A DNA stretch of 20,237 nt, taken from contig CAZEJO010000033.1 of the NCBI GenBank assembly GCA_964512285.1, forward strand, positions 1 through 20,237. Direction: 5' to 3'. Below are positions 13,374 to 20,237 of the stretch, piece by piece. Origin of the DNA: SM23-28-2 sp964512285. Its GTDB lineage: Bacteria; Chloroflexota; Dehalococcoidia; SM23-28-2. How positions within the stretch are numbered: position 1 is the first letter of the stretch; the number at the start of each line of letters is the position of its first letter. The position numbers and the translations under genes were made by a program. The notes under the pieces were generated by a model. It was given only the letters and a program-made list of their open reading frames with translations. It made no database searches and had not been told where the DNA came from.

Positions 13374-14423
13374 TCAAAACTGCTCTAGGAAGCGCAGGTC
13401 ATTGGCGTAGAAGAGTCGGATGTCCTCGATGCCGTGGCGGAGCATGGCCACTCGCTCCACCCCCAGACCGAAGGCGAAGCCCGTGTAGCGCTCGGCATCG
13501 TAGCCTACGTTAGTCAAGACCTCGGGGTGGACCATGCCAGCGCCGAGGATCTCGATCCAGCCGGAGTTGCCACAGGCACGGCAGCCGTGGCCCTCGCAGA
13601 GTGGACAGTCGATGGACATGTCGGCTCCCGGCTCCACGAAGGGAAAGTAGTCGCAGCGGAAGCGGACCCGCCGCTCGCGGCCGAACAGCCGTCGGGCGCA
13701 CTCGTACAGGGTTCCCTTCAGGTCGGCCATGGAGATGTTCTCGTCCACGGCTAGACCCTCGACTTGGGTGAGCATCCATTCGTGGGTTGGGTCGGTGGCC
13801 TCGTGCCGGTAGCACTTGCCGGGCGATATGATGCGCACCGGCGGTTGCATCTGCTCCATCACCCGGATCTGCATGGGCGAGGTGTGGGTTCGCAGGAGCA
13901 TAGGGTGTTCCCCGTTGCGGGCGAAGTCTATCCAGAGGGTGTCCCACATGTCGCGGGCGGGGTGGTCTTTGGGGATGCGAACGGCCTCGAAGTTGTAGTA
14001 GTCCCACTCCACTTCAGGCCCCTCGACCACCTGGAAGCCCATGGATACAAAGGCAGCAAGGATGTCCCGCAGGACCTGAGTGACGGGATGAAGACGTCCC
14101 ATGGCCAGGGGGTGACCAGGCAGCGTAACGTCCAGACGGCCGCTCTCGACGACGGCTGTGACTGCTGCCTCGCGGAGCTGGGCCTGACGCTGGCTCAGCT
14201 CCTCCTCCAGCTCTGACCTGAGGCGATTGGCAGCATTGCCCACCTGTCGCCGCTCGTCCAGGGGCAAGGAGGCCAGGCTGCGCAGAACGAGATTGAGGCG
14301 GCTGCGGCGACCCAGATGGGTTATTCGCCAGCTCTCCAAAGATTCTTCATTGGAGACAGCCGCCAGTTCCTTTTTGGCCTTGTCTTCGATTTCCTTCAGC
14401 TCTTGCAGTTGGGGAAGAGTCAT
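13374..14423 (-). CDS. pheS: Phenylalanine--tRNA ligase alpha subunit
   Basis: 349 residues from ATG 14423; the ribosome site is weak (GGAG 13 bp upstream). N-terminal coiled-coil (~1-85, basic/acidic heptads) followed by the class II catalytic core: motif 1 region GFQVVEGPEVEWDYYNFE, RTHTSPMQIRVM, motif 2 GKCYRHEATDPTHEWMLTQVEGL, FRCDYFPFVEPGADM and motif 3 GFAFGLGVERVAML. A CPLC..HGCRACGNSGW segment supplies four cysteines in a zinc-knuckle-like arrangement, a feature I recall in a subset of bacterial PheS proteins. First gene of pheST. Confidence 0.97.
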   Translation of the reverse strand: MTLPQLQELKEIEDKAKKELAAVSNEESLESWRITHLGRRSRLNLVLRSLASLPLDERRQVGNAANRLRSELEEELSQRQAQLREAAVTAVVESGRLDVTLPGHPLAMGRLHPVTQVLRDILAAFVSMGFQVVEGPEVEWDYYNFEAVRIPKDHPARDMWDTLWIDFARNGEHPMLLRTHTSPMQIRVMEQMQPPVRIISPGKCYRHEATDPTHEWMLTQVEGLAVDENISMADLKGTLYECARRLFGRERRVRFRCDYFPFVEPGADMSIDCPLCEGHGCRACGNSGWIEILGAGMVHPEVLTNVGYDAERYTGFAFGLGVERVAMLRHGIEDIRLFYANDLRFLEQF

Positions 14424-14455
14424 GTATACTTGGCAACTCCGGGGCCAGCGCTGGT

Positions 14456-14486
14456 ATTATATTATGAAGTGGTATCGTCAGGTCAA
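14456..14486 (-). promoter_or_regulatory. Promoter of pheS-pheT
   Basis: Minus strand: -35 TTGACC (14486-14481). A -10 candidate TAATAT (14464-14459) gives a 16-bp spacer; the overlapping perfect TATAAT (14461-14456) gives 19 bp. The start would be 25-30 bp before the pheS ATG. It stands back to back with the plus-strand promoter at 14500. Confidence 0.6.
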
Positions 14487-14499
14487 CGGCTGAACCGCC

Positions 14500-14527
14500 T
14501 TGACAAGGATTACAGCCGCGATATCAT
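14500..14527 (+). promoter_or_regulatory. Promoter of the Lrp-domain gene and moeA
   Basis: TTGACA (14500-14505, perfect), 16-bp spacer, TATCAT (14522-14527). It lies about 40 bp before the ATG at 14570. The -35 boxes of this and the pheST promoter are only 13 bp apart and face away from each other. Confidence 0.65.
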
Positions 14528-14569
14528 TTGACAGCATGGTGGGGAAGTTCGCGAAAAGGAGGTAGGACG

Positions 14570-14821
14570 ATGGCAACGCAAGCATACATCCTCATCGAGG
14601 CGGCCGTTGGCAAGGCCAAGCCGGTGGCCCAAGGCGTGGTCGAGATGGCTTTCCCCAACGCGAAGGTGGTCACCGTTAATGCTGTCACGGGCCCCTACGA
14701 CGTCATCGCCCTGCTGGAGGCCGATGATCTTGACCACCTGGGTACAGCGATCACCGACGGCATCCAGCAAGTAGACGGCGTTCAGCGCACCACCACCTGC
14801 CTCGTCGTCAAGCTCGGCTAG
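14570..14821 (+). CDS. Stand-alone Lrp/AsnC ligand-binding (RAM) domain protein
   Basis: 83 residues from ATG 14570, preceded by an excellent AAAGGAGGT; the upstream TTG at 14528 would overlap this site. The sequence (AYILIEAAVGKAKPVAQGV, VVTVNAVTGPYDVIALLEADD, GIQQVDGVQRTTTCLVV) matches the alpha/beta sandwich effector domain of Lrp/AsnC regulators without a helix-turn-helix. Such single-domain proteins oligomerise and can bind amino acids; whether this one alters transcription is unknown. It is transcribed divergently from pheST and followed by moeA 161 bp later. Confidence 0.85.
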   Translation: MATQAYILIEAAVGKAKPVAQGVVEMAFPNAKVVTVNAVTGPYDVIALLEADDLDHLGTAITDGIQQVDGVQRTTTCLVVKLG

Positions 14822-14840
14822 CGTCCAGACGCACCGCTCC

Positions 14841-14916
14841 GGCAACCCCTCCGCCTGCTGGCGGGCGGGTCGGTGCTGCGGTGGAGGCCTGGCTGGTTCG
14901 CCAGGGGTGTCCACCG
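14841..14916 (+). other. Structured intercistronic segment before moeA
   Basis: Hairpin CCGCC-TGCT-GGCGG (14851-14864), then a nested hairpin with outer arms CGGTGGA (14879-14885) and TCCACCG (14910-14916) and inner arms CCTGGC (14888-14893) and GCCAGG (14900-14905). GGCAACCCC (14841-14849) and GGTGCT (14872-14877) recall the core strings of SAM-I/SAM-IV riboswitches, but the helices that should enclose them are not visible. No T tract follows. Could be an RNA structure of unknown role or a processing site. Confidence 0.4.
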
Positions 14917-14982
14917 TTCGCCTTCTGACATGTGCCAGCGGTTGTGAAGTGGTAAGGAGGCCCCAAGGGTAGGTGAGCAGGC

Positions 14983-16263
14983 ATGATCAGCGTCGAAGAA
15001 GCCCTGGAACGCATTCTTAGCTACGTTAGCATCCTGGAACCCGAGGAGAAGCAGATCCTCGCCGCTCTCGGCCAGGTGCTGGCTGAGGACGCGATCGCGC
15101 CGTTCAACATCCCACCCATGGACAACAGCGCTATGGATGGCTATGCCCTGCAGGCAGCCAGCACCGCCGGCGCCTCGATCTCCGCGCCGGTGGAGCTACG
15201 GGTGGTGGGCGAGCTAGCGGCTGGCTACGTCTTCGAAAGGGAGGTGACCGCCGGTACGGCGGTTCGTATCATGACCGGCGCTCCTGTCCCCAGGGGTGCC
15301 GATGCGGTCGTTCCCTTCGAGGATACGGAGGAATCGGCTCACAAGGCGCCGACGGCGATGCGACGCATCGACGAGGGGGTGCGCATCCTCAGAGAGGCCA
15401 GGGTCGGTAGCAACATTCGGCGGGCTGGCGAGGACATCCGCGAGGGCCAGCGGGTTCTGGCCAAAGGCGTCGTCCTCCGGCCGGCGGAGATCGGGCTGCT
15501 GGCATCAATCGGACGGGCGACGGTCAAGGTGGTCCGGCGGCCGGTGGTGGCGGTGCTGTCCACTGGCGACGAACTGGTGGAGGTGGGCCAGCCTCTGCCG
15601 CCCGGTCGTATATACGATAGCAACGTCTACAGCCTGGCCGCTCTCATCGACCGCTACGGCGGCATTCCTAAAGTGCTAGGCATCGCCCGCGATACGGTGG
15701 AAGCCCTCGTTGACAAGATCCATCAGGGGCTGGATGCCGACATGCTTCTCACTTCGGCGGGCGTGTCGCGAGGCGACTACGATATGGTGAAGGACGTGCT
15801 GGCCCGTGAGGGGGAGATAGACTTCTGGACGGCGGCAATGAAGCCAGGCAAACCCTTGGCCTTCGGCTCCTTCCGCAGCGGCCAGAGGCGCATCCCTCAC
15901 ATCGGCCTTCCCGGCAACCCTGTGAGTTCGATGGTCTCCTTCGAGCTGTTCGCCCGTCCGGCCATCCTGAAGATGTTGGGCAAGACCCATTGGCAGAGGT
16001 CAACCATTCGCGCCATTGCCAAGGAGCGCATCGTCAACCGGGATGACCCCCGCCGCTACTTCGCTCGCTGCGTCGTCACCGAGGAGGGTGGCCGCTACTA
16101 TGCCGCGCTCACCGGGCCTCAGGGCTCGGGCATCCTCAGCTCCATGGCCGCTGCCAATGCCCTCACTGTCATCCCTGAGGATGTGGATGTAGTGGAGCCA
16201 GGGGAGGAGATCACGGTGATGATGCTCGATTGGAGCCAGGGCGAGGAGTGGGGCACAGCTTGA
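14983..16263 (+). CDS. moeA: Molybdopterin molybdotransferase MoeA
   Basis: 426 residues from ATG 14983 (AGGTGA 6 bp upstream; a stronger AAGGAGG lies 22 bp upstream but serves no in-frame start). MoeA inserts molybdate into adenylylated molybdopterin to make molybdenum cofactor. Signs: MDNSAMDGYAL near the N-terminus, VRIMTGAPVPRGADAVVPFE, VVAVLSTGDELVE, the nucleotide-binding-like SAGVSRGDYDMV, MKPGKPLAFG, IGLPGNPVSSMVSFELF and a C-terminal domain IV. Length is normal (E. coli 411). No other cofactor genes or molybdoenzymes are present. No clear terminator follows. Confidence 0.97.
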   Translation: MISVEEALERILSYVSILEPEEKQILAALGQVLAEDAIAPFNIPPMDNSAMDGYALQAASTAGASISAPVELRVVGELAAGYVFEREVTAGTAVRIMTGAPVPRGADAVVPFEDTEESAHKAPTAMRRIDEGVRILREARVGSNIRRAGEDIREGQRVLAKGVVLRPAEIGLLASIGRATVKVVRRPVVAVLSTGDELVEVGQPLPPGRIYDSNVYSLAALIDRYGGIPKVLGIARDTVEALVDKIHQGLDADMLLTSAGVSRGDYDMVKDVLAREGEIDFWTAAMKPGKPLAFGSFRSGQRRIPHIGLPGNPVSSMVSFELFARPAILKMLGKTHWQRSTIRAIAKERIVNRDDPRRYFARCVVTEEGGRYYAALTGPQGSGILSSMAAANALTVIPEDVDVVEPGEEITVMMLDWSQGEEWGTA

Positions 16264-16682
16264 CCACCGACTGACACAAAGAATTCTGTGTTAGGCTGTC
16301 CCGCAAAGAGGCCCGGCGCAGAAGCTTCCTCGCACCGCCCACCCCCGGGCGTGACGCTTTAACGGGGCGGGATTCGTCCCCAGCACCTACGGATTAAGCG
16401 CCGTGCTCCGTGGTGGCTTGTCACCGATACGTCTCTCTCGTGACAGTTTTGTATCTAGTCAGAGACGAAAACCTGTAACCCATTTCTAATCTAGGCGTCC
16501 TTGTATAGTGAAGCCAATAACAAAACTGGCTTCTCGGTGAGTGGGCGCAGCCGCTTGGCTACGGCTGCACTGGGTTGGTCTGCCAGTGCAGCCCGTCAAG
16601 GCCGAACGGCTATAAGCGCTGCCTCTCCATTAGCAAGGCGGTCCTGGCGAGACCCTGTCCTAGAGGAGGGACGCTGCCCACA
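16264..16682 (+). promoter_or_regulatory. 419-bp gene-free region and leader of the PAS sensor gene
   Basis: No credible ORF. It holds successive inverted repeats: ACACA/TGTGT near 16274-16291 (overlapping GAATTC), CGTCTCT 16430-16436 with AGAGACG 16461-16467, TGTCAC 16419-16424 with GTGACA 16440-16445, GAAGCCA 16510-16516 with TGGCTTC 16527-16533, and the alternative hairpins at 16547-16593. A TATAGT (16504-16509) could be a -10 box, without a good -35. GAGGAGGG (16663-16670) is the likely ribosome site for the ATG at 16683, with a longish 12-bp spacer. I could not match a known riboswitch; a c-di-GMP-I core is not evident. Confidence 0.5.
16547..16593 (+). promoter_or_regulatory. Two mutually exclusive hairpins in the sensor-gene leader
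   Basis: Hairpin 1: GCAGCCG (16547-16553) with CGGCTGC (16562-16568). Hairpin 2: GGCTGCACTGG (16563-16573) with CCAGTGCAGCC (16583-16593), a perfect 11-bp stem with a 9-nt loop. Both use 16563-16568, so only one can form at a time. This is the layout of a switch or attenuator, but no T tract follows hairpin 2; function inferred only. Confidence 0.45.
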
Positions 16683-19600
16683 ATGTTCGTCTTGAGATCG
16701 GCTCAAGGGCGAGCGGCCCTGGCAAGCGCGGTGCTGATGTTGGTACTGGTGGCCGTCGCCATCGTGACGGTTTTCCGCATCCGTCAGCACCAGGAGCAAC
16801 TGCTAGCACTGGAGGACACAGCCGCCTCAGTTGCCGCTCTGGAGAGCGCGCGTGCCGAGCTCTATAACCAGATGGCTGCCGTTTCTCCCCTGGTATTCTC
16901 AGACGATCCAGGGCTTGTCGACAACTACCGCGAGGCTGTGGCGCAGATGGAACAGGATCTGAGCCAGGCTCGCGTTGTGGCCGTGGCCATGGGCAATACC
17001 GACCATGTCGCCATCCTGGATGACCTGACTGAGCGGGTAGGCAACTTCAATCAGACAGTGGATGTAGCCATCCCCATTCTGCTCCAAGGCGAACCCGAGG
17101 CGAGAGTCCAGTTGGGGGGTGCAGCCGTATCGGGGATGTGGGCCGAGGTTAGCGCTATCTTGGGCGCTCTCGACCAGCTAGCTGCGGACGAGCAAACCGA
17201 GTTGGCCGCCGAGAGAGCGGCAGCAAACGACGCCGCAGCCGTCACTAGCTGGATCATCGTCGGCTTTGGCGGCATCGTCCTCCTGGTGGCCACCGGCATG
17301 GTGATAGCGACCATCGCGTCGGTGATAACCCCCTTGGTCTCGCTGCGGGCAACCGCCAGGGCAATCGCCTCCGGCAACCTGGAATCGAAAGCCAGGGTAT
17401 CCGGCCCCGAGGAAGTGGCCTCAGTGGCCCGCGCCTTCAACGAGATGACGGAAGCCCTAGCGGCCAAGACGCAGGAATACATTGACACCACCAATCTGAC
17501 GGGCGACATCATTATGAGGCTGGACAAAGACAACCGGTTCACCTTCCTTAACGACTCGGCCTGCGAGACCTTTGGCAAGCCGAGAGAGGAACTCCTTGGC
17601 ACTGACGCTACAGCTTTCCTGCGCCCGGAGGACGTGGAGGCGGCTACTCAGGCAGTCGAAAGAGTGATAGAGAGCAGGGGGCTAGTAAAGGGGGGTATAG
17701 GCCGCCTGGTCACGGCGGCGGGGGCGAGGTTGGTGGAGTGGAACGGCTATCCCCTCTTCGATGAAGGGGGCCAGCACGCTGGAATCCAGATTACGTGTCG
17801 TGACATCACTGAGCGCAGGCAGGCGGAGAAGGCGCTGGCGGCGAAGACGCAGGAGTACATTGACACCACCAACCTGACCGGCGACATCATCATCAAGGGC
17901 GACAGGGATGGCAGGTGGACCTTCGTCAACGATGCGGCCTGCCAGTTCTTTGGAAGGTCCAGAGAGGATCTGCTGACTGCCAAGTTTCCAGACTACACGC
18001 ATCCTGAGGACGTAGCATTGACTTACCAGACGATGCGGGATGCCGCACTGACGAAGGAGGCAGTAAGGGGGTTAGTGAACCGCCAGATCACGTCGGTGGG
18101 AGTGAGGGTGGTGGAATGGAACGGCTGTCCCTTGTTCGACGAGCAGGGGCGATACGCCGGAGTCCAGGTCACAGGTCGTGATATCACCGAACGTGAGCAG
18201 ATGGAGGAAGCGCTGCGCGAGGGCGAGGAGCGCTACCGCTCTCTCTTCGAAGCTGGTTTCGAAGGCATTGTCATCCACGACGAAAACGGTGTCATCTTGG
18301 ATGCAAACCCTGCCTTCGAGAAGATGTTTGGCTACTCACTCTTAGAACTCAGGAAGATGTCCGCCGTCGACCTACTGACCGAGGAATCTCGCGAGCCCAC
18401 CAAGCAGAAGATCAGCTCTGGGTCAGAGGGGCCGTATGAAACGGTTGCCCTAAGGAAGGACGGCAGCACTCTTGACGTAGAAGTGGTTTCCAAACCACAT
18501 AGCTATAAGGGGTGCCCCGTTCGAGTGGTCGCCGTCCGTGACATCACCGAGCGCAAGAGGGCCGATGAGGTTCTACGTGAGAGCGAGGAGCGCTACCGTC
18601 TAATCACCGAAAACGTATCAGACGTCATCTGGACCGCGGACTTGGACCGCAGATATACCTATGTCAGCCCCTCCGTGACGGCCATGCGAGGCTACACTCC
18701 TGAGGAACTGATCGGCACCAAGCAGGGCGACGTCGCGCCTGCTGCCTCTAATGACATTGGCGACGAGTTCTTTGCGAAAGACCTGGCCGGACTCAGCAAA
18801 CGCGCAAACCGACCGCTCCGGCCACGCACGTTCGAGGTTGAGCTCGGCTGCAAAGACGGCTCCACCGTCTGGGCCGAGGTCAAAGCGCTTTTCATCCGCG
18901 ACTCAGATGGACGCCCTATTGGGATCCAGGGTGTCACACGTGACATCACCGAGCGCAAGAAGGCGGAGGAAGCCCTGCGCCAGAGCGAGGAACGCTACCG
19001 TCTAATTACCGAAAACGTATCAGACATCATCTGGACCGCGGACTTGGACCGCAGATATACCTATGTCAGCCCCTCCGTGACGGCCATTCGAGGCTACACC
19101 CCTGAGGAACTGATCGGCACCAAGCAGGGCGATGTCATCCCTGCTGTCTACAATGACCTTTTCGAGAAGGCCCTTGCGAAAGACCTGGCCGGACTCAGCA
19201 AACGCGCAAACCGACCGCTGCAGCCGCGCACGTTCGAGGTTGAGCTCGGCTGCAAAGACGGCTCCGCCATCTGGGCCGAGGTAAAAGTGATTTTCATCCG
19301 CGACTCAGATGGACGCCCTATTGGGCTCCAGGGCGTCACGCGTGACATCACCCAGCGCAAGCAGATGGAGGAGGCGCTACGCGAGAGTGAAGAACGCTAC
19401 CGTCTACTTACTGAGAATACCTCAGACCTCATCTGGACCATGGATCTAGGCCTGAGATACACCTATATGAGCCCCGCTATCAAGCGCATGCGAGGCTACA
19501 CCCCTGAGGAGATAATGGACGCCCCGATCACAGAAACCATGACTTCTGCCTCCGTTGAGGTTGCCAGGAATGCCCTTGCAGAACAACTGACCGTGGAAAA

Positions 19601-20237
19601 AATGGAGAACGCTGACCCGAATCGGACAACGAAGGTGGAACTCGAGATGTACTGCAAAGACGGTTCCACCATCTGGACCGAGATGAACATGGTGTGGCTG
19701 CGTGACTCAGACGGCAAGCCTGTGGGCATTCTGGGCGTCACACGCGACATCAGCGAACGCAAACGGATGGAGGAGGCCCTACGAAAGAGTGAGGCACGCT
19801 ACCGTCTACTTGCCGAGAACAGCTCAGACCTCATCTGGACCATGGATCTAGACCTGAGATACACCTATATGAGTCCCGCCATCGAGCATATGCGCGGCTA
19901 CAGCGTCGAGGAAATGGTGGGCACCACGGTGGCAGAAACCATGACTCCTGCCTCCGTTGAGGTTGTCAGGAAGACTCTAGCAGAAGAGCTGGCCATGGAA
20001 AAGGCGGGGCGGAGCGACCCGCGCCGGTCACGGACGCTGGAGCTTGAGATGTACTGCAAGGACCGCGCCACCATCTGGACCGAGATCAATGCGACGTTCC
20101 TGCGTGACTCAGACGGCAAGCCCGTGGGCATTCTGGGCGCCACACGCGACATCAGCGAACGCAAGCGGGCGGAAGAGGAGCAAGAGAGGCTCCACAGCGA
20201 GTTGGAGCTGAGAGCCATCACCGACAGCCTCACCGGC
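16683..20237 (+). CDS. Multi-PAS membrane sensor, probable diguanylate cyclase (3' end outside window)
   Basis: Open for 1185 codons without stop up to the right edge; partial. TM1 (~11-31), a mostly helical extracytoplasmic segment (~32-189), TM2 (~190-215), HAMP (~213-262, ITPLVSLRATARAIASGNL), then seven PAS units: ~262-385, 386-516, 519-636, 637-770, 771-904, 905-1038, 1039-~1160. Each ends in RDITER/RDISER plus a short coiled helix (EEALR.SEERYR). The last residues, RAITDSLTG, match the start of a GGDEF diguanylate cyclase domain (usual D.LTGL.NRR), so the output is probably c-di-GMP synthesis, perhaps with an EAL domain after it. PAS1/PAS2 and PAS4-PAS7 are internal duplications. No cofactor-binding residues could be assigned. 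The start ATG 16683 gives TM1 the correct position. Confidence 0.9.
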   Translation, partial: MFVLRSAQGRAALASAVLMLVLVAVAIVTVFRIRQHQEQLLALEDTAASVAALESARAELYNQMAAVSPLVFSDDPGLVDNYREAVAQMEQDLSQARVVAVAMGNTDHVAILDDLTERVGNFNQTVDVAIPILLQGEPEARVQLGGAAVSGMWAEVSAILGALDQLAADEQTELAAERAAANDAAAVTSWIIVGFGGIVLLVATGMVIATIASVITPLVSLRATARAIASGNLESKARVSGPEEVASVARAFNEMTEALAAKTQEYIDTTNLTGDIIMRLDKDNRFTFLNDSACETFGKPREELLGTDATAFLRPEDVEAATQAVERVIESRGLVKGGIGRLVTAAGARLVEWNGYPLFDEGGQHAGIQITCRDITERRQAEKALAAKTQEYIDTTNLTGDIIIKGDRDGRWTFVNDAACQFFGRSREDLLTAKFPDYTHPEDVALTYQTMRDAALTKEAVRGLVNRQITSVGVRVVEWNGCPLFDEQGRYAGVQVTGRDITEREQMEEALREGEERYRSLFEAGFEGIVIHDENGVILDANPAFEKMFGYSLLELRKMSAVDLLTEESREPTKQKISSGSEGPYETVALRKDGSTLDVEVVSKPHSYKGCPVRVVAVRDITERKRADEVLRESEERYRLITENVSDVIWTADLDRRYTYVSPSVTAMRGYTPEELIGTKQGDVAPAASNDIGDEFFAKDLAGLSKRANRPLRPRTFEVELGCKDGSTVWAEVKALFIRDSDGRPIGIQGVTRDITERKKAEEALRQSEERYRLITENVSDIIWTADLDRRYTYVSPSVTAIRGYTPEELIGTKQGDVIPAVYNDLFEKALAKDLAGLSKRANRPLQPRTFEVELGCKDGSAIWAEVKVIFIRDSDGRPIGLQGVTRDITQRKQMEEALRESEERYRLLTENTSDLIWTMDLGLRYTYMSPAIKRMRGYTPEEIMDAPITETMTSASVEVARNALAEQLTVEKMENADPNRTTKVELEMYCKDGSTIWTEMNMVWLRDSDGKPVGILGVTRDISERKRMEEALRKSEARYRLLAENSSDLIWTMDLDLRYTYMSPAIEHMRGYSVEEMVGTTVAETMTPASVEVVRKTLAEELAMEKAGRSDPRRSRTLELEMYCKDRATIWTEINATFLRDSDGKPVGILGATRDISERKRAEEEQERLHSELELRAITDSLTG
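17460..18215 (+). repeat. PAS1/PAS2 378-bp coding duplication
   Basis: The segment starting GCGGCCAAGACGCAGGA at 17460 recurs at 17838 (378 bp, 126 codons). Both encode AAKTQEYIDTTNLTGDII at the domain start and VEWNG.PLFDE before the RDITER end. Similarity is strong at the ends and weak in the middle, so this is an older duplication than PAS4/PAS5. Confidence 0.75.
18591..20198 (+). repeat. Four PAS units with exact 402-bp period
   Basis: The CGCTACCGTCT junction occurs at 18591, 18993, 19395 and (as CGCTACCGTCT again) 19797, each 402 bp (134 codons) apart. Units 1 and 2 share identical DNA runs of about 60 and 45 bases; units 3 and 4 form a second similar pair. This suggests two rounds of tandem duplication, the latest recent enough to preserve synonymous positions. 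The last unit is followed by the GGDEF linker, so its end is approximate. Confidence 0.85.

Noticed and set aside
14528..14821. TTG 14528 as start of the Lrp-domain protein
   Set aside because: It would place a perfect ribosome site (AAAGGAGGT) inside the coding region, and the extra residues match no part of the family.
16274..16291. Hairpin after moeA as its terminator
   Set aside because: The stem is only 5 bp, AT-rich, and lacks a following T tract.
16290..16320. c-di-GMP-I riboswitch suggested by the string CCCGCAAAG
   Set aside because: Only a short string resembles the family core; the second stem and the tetraloop/receptor elements are not visible.
18692..20233. Series of minus-strand frames in the PAS region
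   Set aside because: They recur with the 402-bp repeat because they are the antisense of the same PAS codons.

Overview
The window is about 60% GC bacterial chromosome. I infer a Chloroflexota member, probably Dehalococcoidia-like. The clues are the thrS/infC/rpmI/rplT/pheST core, a T-box leader on thrS, a threonyl-tRNA synthetase without a TGS domain, strong Shine-Dalgarno sites with frequent GTG/TTG starts, and secreted proteins with Pro-Thr linkers. Taxonomy is inference; no rRNA is present.

Left part (1-3260, minus strand): two secreted proteins of unrecognised function. They share a roughly 75-residue N-terminal domain. Each is preceded, at exactly the same distance from its start codon, by the same 24-bp element, which holds a -35 box and a conserved spacer. 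A third copy of the element at the left edge predicts another gene of the set just outside the window.

3225-3690: a tRNA-Val(GAC) gene with its own promoter, then 15 bp later a tiny GIY-YIG nuclease ORF whose stop codon lies in a degenerate second copy of the tRNA 3' part. In that copy the anticodon and T arms are replaced by two CCCCGAT-NNN-ATCGGGG palindromes. This looks like a very small tRNA-associated mobile unit and is the most interesting structure here.

3691-9200 (plus): T-box(Thr)-thrS, then a biotin carboxylase overlapping a biotin carrier gene (together resembling a split acyl-CoA carboxylase alpha chain), then infC-rpmI-rplT with a strong terminator. infC has no ATG/GTG/TTG that would give a full-length protein; the evidence points to an ATA start.

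9264-14423: a membrane-anchored polysaccharide deacetylase with Ig-like domains (plus), converging on pheS-pheT (minus).

14456-16263: back-to-back promoters for pheST and for a small Lrp/AsnC ligand-binding-domain protein, which is followed by moeA.

16264-20237: a 419-bp gene-free leader rich in inverted repeats, then a very large membrane sensor (TM-sensor-TM-HAMP-seven PAS) whose open frame runs off the right edge just as a GGDEF-type motif begins. Four of its PAS units repeat at exactly 402 bp.
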